A stretch of DNA of 64,000 nucleotides from Aurelia coerulea. Its lineage: Eukaryota; Cnidaria; Scyphozoa; Semaeostomeae; Ulmaridae. The stretch is taken from positions 23,491,001 through 23,555,000 of the forward strand of contig CM076944.1 of the NCBI GenBank assembly GCA_039566865.1, given 5' to 3'. A model generated the notes under the pieces. The model worked only from the letters and a program-made list of their open reading frames with translations. It was not told the origin of the DNA and did no database searches. Both the position numbers and the translations under genes were made by a program. This document shows positions 57,335 through 64,000 of this stretch, in pieces; position 1 is the first letter of the stretch; each line of letters opens with the position of its first letter.

Positions 57335-58133
57335 CAACATCTGATTGTATGACTGGGGCTGTTGGCACTGAGGGAACAAAAAGGCGGGATGTGGCCTGGT
57401 CAGTGATCTCCAGGCTCACTAACTTGTCAAATTTAGCCTTCAGGGTGGGTAGGGTAGTAGCTTCAGCAAGGATTTTACCTTGATGCTCCACGTTTGCAAG
57501 GCCTGCTATCATCTGTCCCGAAATCATGTCCTCCGCATAGCTCACATCAGTGACACATGCATCATTGGTACAAGGCACTCGAAAGTCGCAGAGGGCAGCC
57601 TGTGCTCTTAACCGGGCAAGGTAGCGGGTTATCGACTCTCCAGGAGATTGATGAAAGCTATGAAATTTTTGGCGGTGAACCTCTTTGTGAACTCCTTTGA
57701 CAGCGACGGATTTAATGTGTGCCAATAGTTGGTCTTCTGTGCAAGTATTCAATGTGCTGGCTCCAACAAAGTCGAACAAGAGCTTGTTCACAACTGTGGA
57801 ACATGAGGATCTGAGCTCATTTCTGATTTCTAGGGCGTCATTTAACTTGGTCATGACTTTGTATCGTTCCCACGAATCTAAAAATATTGCCCAATCACTA
57901 TCAGTTGAGTCGATTTCAATACTTGGTCTGTCCGGCCGTTTCACTCTGCCTGTATGGGGCTGGGGTTGTTGTTGCTGGGCAGCTACCATCTGCTGCATGG
58001 TTTGATGCATTAGCTGCATGGTCTCAAACATCACAGTCATGGGGTCTGCAGCTGTAGCGGTTGCAGCCGAGTGTCCCTGTGGACACACATCCTTGTTCTT
58101 CTCGATGTTGTGGCCCTCTCTACATTTAACCAT
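57335..58133 (-). CDS. Gag N-terminal part of the Ty3/Gypsy element
   Basis: 266 codons from ATG before the LINE cuts in; the open frame runs a few codons into the LINE. It starts with a short Cys/His-containing leader (MVKCREGHNIEKNKDVCPQGH), followed by a methionine/glutamine-rich coiled-coil-like stretch (MQLMHQTMQQMVAAQQQQ). The capsid region has WAIFLDSWERYKVMT, LRSSCSTVVNKLLFDF, FHSFHQSPGESITRYLARLR and AEDMISGQMIAGL, the pattern seen in Gypsy capsids of marine invertebrates. The zinc knuckles follow on the far side of the LINE at about 53700-53815. Confidence 0.85.
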
Positions 58134-58437
58134 ATTGTGGCTCAGATAGAAATTAACTTGTCCTTAAATGAGAGTTATTGGTCGAAAATATCGATCCAGA
58201 GAATGGTCTTCAGGTCCAGTTCCAGGTTTCCTTGGTCCGCCAAATAGTCTTTTTTTATCTTGTTCCGATGTTCTGGGTCCGACTTTTATTTGTCCGACTA
58301 CACTTGGATTATTCTAGAGGGGGTCTGGTATCCTAGATCCAACGGTCCGTGGTTCCGGTGATTCTGGTTCCGGTGATTAGCGAGCGGAAACGGGCCTAGG
58401 TTGTTTACGAGTTCGGTTCTCGAACATTCATCTCGAT

Positions 58438-58456
58438 GATCCTGTCGACTGCGCCA
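58438..58456 (-). promoter_or_regulatory. Primer-binding site
   Basis: Directly after the 5' LTR on the minus strand: tggcgcagtcgacaggatc. It matches the complement of the 3' end of animal tRNA-Ser (UCN type, as I recall it) at about 16 of 19 positions including the CCA end. tRNA-Ser as primer is an inference from memory of that tRNA. Confidence 0.65.
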
Positions 58457-58612
58457 TGTATAAGCCTGTGTTGCCCAAAGACTGGGTTAGGCAATGAGGA
58501 GACGATGTAACAACAACGATAATACGATAATACGATGTTTACATCGAACGTCAACGATGAGGAAAACGTTACTCAAAGATACTGAGTTCATACGTGTTCA
58601 TTCATGAGTGAA

Positions 58613-58621
58613 ACGTCAATG
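58613..58621. repeat. 9-bp target duplication of long-TIR element, left
   Basis: acgtcaatg, repeated at 61354-61362. The uninterrupted 3' LTR carries it once. Confidence 0.92.
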
Positions 58622-59015
58622 AACAGGGCAACATTTCGTTTTCAATAGACCGAGAAGTTTGTTTTGATTTGGGGATTGACCAATCAGATCACGCTATTTT
58701 CAAAGATGGCGGCCCGCTGTAAACAAGCAAACCTCCGAAAAAGGGCTAAAACCTATCTTTGTTTTTGTTCCACGGATTTGCGGTTTTCGAATATTTTCAA
58801 ACAATAACAACGAATTTCTCAAATATGAATTCTGATGCACACTTCCAATGTGCATTTTCCCGATATTCGGCCTAAATCAAGAGTAACAGGGTGTTGAAAC
58901 TAACGAAAAAATCGCACGGTTTCAGACCATACCCTCGCCATTACTTGTTCAAATAATTTGCAGGAAAATTACTTGGAAATCAAAACAAGCCCGAAAAGAT
59001 TATTTTACAAGTCAT
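58622..59015 (+). repeat. Left 394-bp TIR
   Basis: Complement of 60960-61353 with a few substitutions (for example gcacggtttcag versus gcacagtttcag). Confidence 0.92.
58680..58713 (+). promoter_or_regulatory. CCAAT and YY1-like motifs in left TIR
   Basis: ccaatcag (58680-58687), an NF-Y type CCAAT box, and aagatggcggc (58703-58713), which equals the YY1 consensus as known from vertebrates, 15 bp apart. The same pair, reversed, is in the right TIR. Such a pair is common in TATA-less housekeeping promoters, so each TIR may act as a promoter. This is motif matching only. Confidence 0.4.
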
Positions 59016-59279
59016 TCCACTTTGAAATTGATAAATAAAAATAGATCTTTAGTCCTAATGAGTTAAAGTCATGTCAAAGGGGTTGACTGCTTCGTCTATC
59101 AAAAGTGTAGATTTCCAGGAAGGGGGCGTGTTGCTATTTTATGTTAAGGGTCATAGAACCAGAACCATATCAGTTGGACATTTGCGACGAACTGAAATGG
59201 CAAGCGCTTTGCAAAAACAATGTTAAAAAAAAAATAAACTATCAAAGCTAAACTTTAACTGAACTAAGATGGGCAATTC

Positions 59280-59612
59280 TTACAACCATTGCTCTGGCAT
59301 ATCAGATTGGCACCATCTCAAGATTCTATCCTCCAGCATCAGCGCCCTTTGATAGTCTGTTGCCTCCAACCCAACGAATTCATCTGGCACTGTTCCATCG
59401 TTATCGTCATCTCGTTGTCCTATCAAGATATCATCGTCTTCAGTGAGTTGGAAGCCACATTAAAATTTGACGAGTTTGCCTTCATCGCCATTGTTACCAC
59501 TCCCACTCAAGAATTCGCAACAAATAGGGCACTCGCTGATTGCTGGCAAAATGCATTCTGTGTGAAATGAGTGGCCACAACCATGAAAGATTCACTAGCA
59601 GGACTCATCACA
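59280..59612 (-). pseudogene. Degenerate RING-H2 zinc-finger fragment
   Basis: The minus strand from 59612 reads CDESC, two stops, then IFHGCGHSFHTECILPAIS followed by ECPICCEF. The C-x-H-x2-H-x2-C...C-P-x-C spacing is that of the second half of a RING-H2 domain, with a short central loop. The same frame continues past one taa into an acidic stretch (LTEDDDILIGQRDDDNDG) and ends MLEDRILRWCQSDMPEQWL stop. The three in-frame stops, or splice sites hidden among them, make this a decayed gene fragment carried by the element. It may be a captured host E3-ligase-like exon or a remnant of the element's own accessory gene. The first zinc-binding cysteines of the RING are not clear. Confidence 0.55.
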
Positions 59613-60959
59613 TAATACCCGGGTTTGTCATATTTTCTGTCAGATGCAAGGTAGTATTCTTAAAGTTTAGAAAGCCTTGAGAGCTATAGCTACAACAGAC
59701 ATGCAGTCTAATGTACAAAAACAAGGACGGGTAAGTTTTACATTTACTTTGATGAAAGTTTTTTCGTTATAGTTGGCAAAGCAGTCCCATTCATGGTAAA
59801 CAATTTTAAAATCGCAGTTAAAAGTACACCAAATCAGCAGAGTGGAGGACGCAATAAGAATTATATTTCGTTGAATCAAAGTTGTTGAACCAATTTGACT
59901 CAATTGAAATCGTGGGAAAAATGAGATTTTGCATTCCAAGGGCCACATTCGCAACGAAATTTGTATAACAAAAAGGTTGAACTAAAATTTACAACTAGAA
60001 TATCTAAAGGGTATACGCGTATCATTTTAATGCAAGAAACTGCTTGTGAGAAACTGCAGGCTTTGTTTGTTTTTTCAAACATTATGAAACAAACTACACA
60101 CTCGGATTCAAAAAGCTACGAACAATTTTAATTTGAAGTTAAAATTTTCCTAGGTCACCTGAACAAATTTTGGTACTGTGCAGTACCGAAATGTTTCTGA
60201 ATATTTTTAGTGCAATTTCTGTTAATACTTGCTTTGAAATTTCATCACAAGGTACTCCCAAGACATAAAGAGACTAGTCACAAACTTTTCGAGTAAAATG
60301 GCCTAAAATTTAAGAAACTGGCTAAAAAATTTGTGTAACCGCTCATAGTGTGCTGTGATCAACGATTTTAATCAAAAAAGCCAATATGGTGATCATGATG
60401 AAATTTTACAAACCGGATCAACCAATTTGGTCATTGCTCTCGTTGAAGTTTGACCATCTTTTGCCAATTTTTTGAACACGTTCAGTTGCTTTTGAAGGCC
60501 ATTAGATTTGATGTTAACAATCTCCGCTTCTGTATCATTCTTTATTCATACTTCATGTAAGGGAAAGGGATTCCCACATTTCTGTGAAAATCCTCCAGGC
60601 ATCTCGCGAACTTTTCCCGTAAACACAGGCACACTTCAGCCTACAACATTAGGCCAAAATTTAGCCGGCACAAGAACTAAGATTTTCCCGCCAAAACTTT
60701 CCCGCTGAAACATTCCTATAAAATTTCGCCCCCTTGGAGAGCTGAGCTGAACAGTGAAGGGGTATGCGAAGAGTGGAAAACGCACTTTGGTTCTTACAGC
60801 AAAGAGATCGAGTCCCCTTGTCAGAACATGTTTTGCAAAATGTAAGATAGGCTAGAGATACCCTGTTTCTATAAGCAATAAAAAGCCACTTGACCCTTGT
60901 GGACTCCTTCACAAGTTGGGATTAAAAAATAAATTTGAAAGTGTCAATTTCAAGGTCGT

Positions 60960-61353
60960 ATGACTTGTAAAATAATCTTTTCGGGCTTGTTTTGATTTCC
61001 AAGTAATTTTCCTGCAAATTATTTGAACAAGTAATGGCGAGGGTATGGTCTGAAACTGTGCGATTTTTTCGTTAGTTTCAACACCCTGTTACTCTTGATT
61101 TAGGCCGAATATCGGGAAAATGCACATTGGAAGTGTGCATCAGAATTCATATTTGAGAAATTCGTTGTTATTGTTTGAAAATATTCGAAAACCGCAAATC
61201 CGTGGAACAAAAACAAAGATAGGTTTTAGCCCTTTTTCGGAGGTTTGTTTGTTTACAGCGGGCCGCCATCTTTGAAAATAGCGTGATCTGATTGGTCAAT
61301 CCCCAAATCAAAACAAACTTCTCGGTCTATTGAAAACGAAATGTTGCCCTGTT
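60960..61353 (-). repeat. Right 394-bp TIR
   Basis: Mirror of 58622-59015. Confidence 0.92.
61262..61296 (-). promoter_or_regulatory. CCAAT and YY1-like motifs in right TIR
   Basis: gccgccatctt (61262-61272) and ctgattgg (61289-61296), the exact mirror of the left pair. Both orientations point inward, toward the element's interior. Confidence 0.4.
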
Positions 61354-61362
61354 ACGTCAATG
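61354..61362. repeat. 9-bp target duplication of long-TIR element, right
   Basis: acgtcaatg, matching 58613-58621. Confidence 0.92.
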
Positions 61363-61407
61363 TCAAGAGACTGATGTCAAGGTGGCAGCTCCTAAGGTAT
61401 CTCTTCA

Positions 61408-61412
61408 GACAT
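61408..61412. repeat. Target-site duplication of the LTR element, right copy
   Basis: gacat, matching 48746-48750. Confidence 0.9.
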
Positions 61413-61728
61413 CTTACAAAGAACTTTAGAAGCCCTTTTAAAGGCAGACTGTTCATTGGGTCAAAACAAAATCCAAAAGAATACAATCAGGCAGCCTTCA
61501 GTAATTTTGATTTACATCGATGATAAGGATTTCACTCCTCTTTTTCAGAGAAGAAAGCCCAACACATAAGCACAAGGCTTGTTAAATACACAATTATTAG
61601 AACTTGCTTTATCAATTTTATCTGAACATACAGCCAATCAAATCCACAAGTGTGCAGTCAACAACATAAATAAAAGCGTATGATCTAATCTAAAGATGAG
61701 ATCCAATAGATCTATAAATAGCCTATTG
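61413..61728. other. Unrecognised sequence right of the LTR element
   Basis: AT-rich, no open frame above 60 codons with coding character and no RNA gene seen. If the candidate host gene continues, this is intron. Confidence 0.35.
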
Positions 61729-61730
61729 TA

Positions 61731-62357
61731 CCGGGTGAGCCAGAAAAAAGTTCCCACTTTGAAACTTCATAGCATCAAAAGTACTGGATGGATTGGAATG
61801 AATCGATATTTATGTGACAGCCAAAAGATTAAAGGATTTTTGTGATTTTTCTCGCCTTGTTACAAGCATTAGAAAAATTTGTAAATTCAAATTTAGAAAA
61901 ACTTCGTGGTTGCAAAGTGACTGAAAATGGACTAAAATACTTGATCAAATCATAAAGGACTCCTCGCTCCGAGCCTCAGAGAAAAAGCAATTTCTCATGG
62001 GTGAGAGATATCGTCTGTACATTTATTGCCATGGGATTGAAAATCTTTAGTATCTGTTTGAGAATCTATGTCTTACTACTCTTGAGAGAGGTGAAACGCC
62101 CATGTGTATTGTTCTGTGTGAGGAGAGTCCTAACGATTTAATCAAGTGTTTTAGGCCCTCTTTCAGTCATTTTGAAAACACGAAATTTTTCTTAAGTTGA
62201 ATTTACCTATATTTGCAGTGATCGTAAGAAGACGAGAAAAATCACAAAAATACTTGAATCTTTTAGCTTATAACTGAAATTTGAATCATTCAAATCCATG
62301 AAGTACATGTGGTGCTACGAATTCTCGAAAGTGGGAACTTTTTTCTGGCTTACCCGG
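61731..62357. mobile_element. Mariner-type MITE
   Basis: 627 bp between TA dinucleotides (61729-61730 and 62358-62359). The terminal inverted repeats are 30 bp with one mismatch (ccgggtgagccagaaaaaag versus ccgggtaagccagaaaaaag, then ttcccacttt in both). Further in, gatttttctcg and cgagaaaaatc continue a weaker inverted repeat, so most of the element can fold. No coding capacity. TA duplication fits Tc1/mariner-type transposition. Confidence 0.8.
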
Positions 62358-62359
62358 TA

Positions 62360-63586
62360 TTTGATGATCTCGACACGCGCATGAACAAAACAAAGCCACA
62401 CAAGCAATGGCGTGTGTTGGTTTTTCTTCGTCCTATTTATAGACCACAACATTTAGCTCAAGTCCTTCACTTTATTCCCCATTAATACTGACACAGTTAA
62501 CCTGCTTTGTCTCAATTATGTTAAATTTCAATCAATCAAACGCACTCGATTTGTTGGTTTAACCAATTAGAACCAAAAGTTCGATACGCTGATTTAGTTA
62601 AGCTGGTTTAACTTGTAAGCGTGAATGGGGTATAACTTTACAGTAAAACATAGAAAAGTTAAGAAATCTTTATTGGCAAAAATTCCCTGCAACTGAAGAA
62701 ACTTACTACCAGCCATAAACCTGGCAGTGACGTAACGCAGTTTAGGCTACCTTAGTTCAAAAACTAAGGACCCCCAACCAAAAGGGACCCCCAACAAATT
62801 TTTCATATTGTGTGCTTTTTGGCCACACTGTGCTAAGGTTTTATTTCACTTTATTTCTGAAACATCATCGCTTGTGAGCAAGAGCCCTAATAACATACTG
62901 TGGCTTTGCATTATGTTTGCTAATATTCTGTTTTCTAGTAATTGTGTTTATTTGCAAAAAATAGTTTTCATGTATAAAGGGAGAGCACTTCGCCTGCACT
63001 AAATTTACTGCACCTATTGCACTAATATTATCCGCAGAAACTTTAAACGTAGTTTTTATGCCATAGAACCTGCCATGGAGGATGTTTCTTGGTAACAATG
63101 TCGTGTGTTGTTCAAAGTAATCTTCATCAAACAGCACAACATTACTGTCCGAACCTATATATTGTCGTATTTCTTTGAGTTTTTCAGATGTCATATAATT
63201 CCATATTGAAGAATAACAGTATGTAAACTACTTAACTTTTTGAAACGCAATACGTATAAATGTGCCAAATGTACTGTTGGTTTTCCCTGTGTAAAAAATG
63301 TTCCCACTAACGCGACCCCTTTCCCCCGTAGAGCTCACTTCGTTTCACGGTCCCTACATGAGGGCCCCATCTTACTAAACTCCTACGGGCCCCGAGTGTT
63401 TCCGTGACGCCACTGAAACCTGGGTTTCTTATGAAAATAAATGCGTATACTGGGTATTCCAGAAAGAGTATACAGAATTGGTTGGGTCCAGCGAACAAGG
63501 GCAGATTTTGTAATACAATAGCACGAGTTGATTTTGTTGACACCTCAATTCAAAGCGATTAGCGATCACAGACAAAGGAAATTCTA
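62360..63586. other. Mostly unrecognised; one coding-like frame
   Basis: AT-rich with no RNA gene seen. The frame at 62865-63194 is listed separately. A GC-richer patch at 63310-63410 has no recognised feature. Confidence 0.35.
62865..63194 (-). CDS. Possible coding exon, function unknown
   Basis: 109 codons; the first 70 or so look protein-like (MTSEKLKEIRQYIGSDSN, VVLFDEDYFEQHTTLLPRN, ILHGRFYGIKTTFKVSADN), after which composition deteriorates (KQNISKHNAKPQYV). A donor such as gcaatag/gtgcag within the frame would end it as a first exon. No domain recognised. It shares orientation with the candidate exons at 46536 and 47869 and could be upstream coding sequence of that gene, or unrelated. 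Confidence 0.3.
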   Translation of the reverse strand: MTSEKLKEIRQYIGSDSNVVLFDEDYFEQHTTLLPRNILHGRFYGIKTTFKVSADNISAIGAVNLVQAKCSPFIHENYFLQINTITRKQNISKHNAKPQYVIRALAHKR

Positions 63587-64000
63587 TCAACCAGTAATTC
63601 AAAACAAACAAGGCCGCAAAATTTTCTCTGAAACCCAGGCAGCTAGCTCGCTCGCTGTGCATTCCAGAAATTATTTTTCAGAACAAACACGAGCATAGAT
63701 CGAAAGAAGAAGGATATATCTACACATCTGCCGCGGGCATTTTATTTCTTTGGTCCAGAAGCTGAGCAGTAAATGTTTTGATAACACCCAAAAAAATAAG
63801 AGAATAGAATCGCCTCCTAAACGGCTTTTGAACCAAACAAATAAAATGCCCGCGGAAGATGTGTAGATACATTCTTCTTCTTTCGATCTGCGCTCATGTT
63901 TGTCCTTAAAAACAGTTTCTGGAATGCACAATGAGCGAGCTAGCTACCTGGGTTTCAAAGAAACTTTTGCGGCTTTAGTTGTTTTGAATTGCTGGTTGAG
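63587..64000. repeat. Large inverted repeat, cut by window end
   Basis: Arm 63587-63762 (tcaaccagtaattcaaaac..., aaacccaggcagctagctcg..., tctgccgcgggcattttatt) is matched with scattered differences by the complement of 63824-64000. The loop is about 61 bp. The arms reach at least 176 bp and the right one continues past the window. Probably a foldback element or MITE. The terminal sequence and target duplication cannot be seen. Confidence 0.85.

Larger units (their letters stand above)
58622..61353. mobile_element. Long-TIR DNA element, Mutator-like, non-autonomous
   Basis: 2732 bp with 394-bp terminal inverted repeats (58622-59015 and 60960-61353) that are nearly identical, ends aacagggcaacatttcg, and a 9-bp target duplication. 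Very long TIRs with 9-bp duplications fit Mutator-like elements. hAT was considered because of the cagggc ends, but hAT makes 8-bp duplications and has short TIRs. No transposase domain is seen. The interior carries a degenerate RING-type fragment (59280-59612) and otherwise AT-rich sequence. A TATA box with G+C-poor surroundings (ctataaaattt, about 60717) is the only other promoter-like feature. Confidence 0.85.
48751..61407 (-). mobile_element. Ty3/Gypsy-type LTR retrotransposon with nested insertions
   Basis: Complete element on the minus strand. Two 210-bp LTRs (5' LTR at 58457-61407 once its insert is removed, 3' LTR at 48751-48960) differ at one position (cagggt versus ctgggt). A primer-binding site, gag, protease, reverse transcriptase, RNase H, integrase and polypurine tract follow in the usual order, with integrase after RNase H, which defines the Ty3/Gypsy group. 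Three younger elements interrupt it: a LINE in gag, a TIR element with its own gag-like ORF in the reverse transcriptase, and a long-TIR DNA element in the 5' LTR. Native length without them is about 5.8 kb. The coding region is inactive. Confidence 0.95.
58457..61407 (-). repeat. 5' LTR, interrupted
   Basis: 58457-58621 and 61363-61407 together with one copy of acgtcaatg make a 210-bp LTR identical to the 3' LTR except one base. The gap is the long-TIR element at 58622-61353. The break probably removes promoter function of this LTR. Confidence 0.93.

Noticed and set aside
59667..60912. Minus-strand open frames in the right half of the long-TIR element
   Set aside because: Composition is irregular, no domain is seen, and there is no continuity with the RING-like fragment.
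58622..61353. hAT transposon
   Set aside because: The cagggc ends fit, but the duplication is 9 bp and the TIRs are 394 bp. A reading with an 8-bp duplication leaves asymmetric ends.
63307..63931. Minus-strand frames in and beside the terminal inverted repeat
   Set aside because: They follow the palindrome arms and show no conserved motif.

Overview
The window looks like animal nuclear DNA, most likely from an anthozoan cnidarian. The evidence is a metazoan-type 5S rRNA whose stem sequences resemble those I know from sea anemones and corals, several kinds of eukaryotic transposon, and exon-like segments with GT/AG borders. The species assignment is inference. There are no bacterial-type operons.

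From 2377 to 46233 the window is one tandem 5S rDNA array, all on the + strand. I count 74 copies of the 120-nt gene: 73 complete, plus one (copy 14) whose last 8 bases are cut off by an insertion. The unit is 571-577 bp in most cases and 582 bp in two. Two spacer families exist, type A (about 572 bp) and type B (about 576 bp), with mosaics. The gene has two alleles at position 82: G in 32 copies and C in 42. Three copies of one GC-ended MITE and one unrelated 274-bp insert interrupt the array. Degenerate 5S relics lie on both flanks (804-1089 and 46149-46233). Every open frame inside the array is a by-product of repetition and is left out.

Right of the array, two exon-like segments on the minus strand (46536-46571 and 47869-48084), both phase 0, suggest a host gene encoding a lysine/glutamate-rich protein. 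A complete Ty3/Gypsy-type LTR retrotransposon (48751-61407, minus strand, target duplication GACAT) follows. It has been hit by three further elements: a LINE of the CR1/Jockey type (53898-57327) in gag, a 719-bp terminal-inverted-repeat element carrying its own gag-like ORF (51797-52515) in the reverse transcriptase, and a 2.7-kb long-TIR Mutator-like element (58622-61353) in the 5' LTR. The last carries a degenerate RING-H2 fragment and CCAAT/YY1-like motifs in both TIRs.

The right end holds a TA-flanked mariner-type MITE (61731-62357) and one large inverted repeat (from 63587) that runs off the window. The most unusual item is the gag-bearing TIR element: its ends and 4-bp target duplication look like a cut-and-paste transposon with integrase-type ends, yet its only gene is a retrotransposon capsid-like protein.
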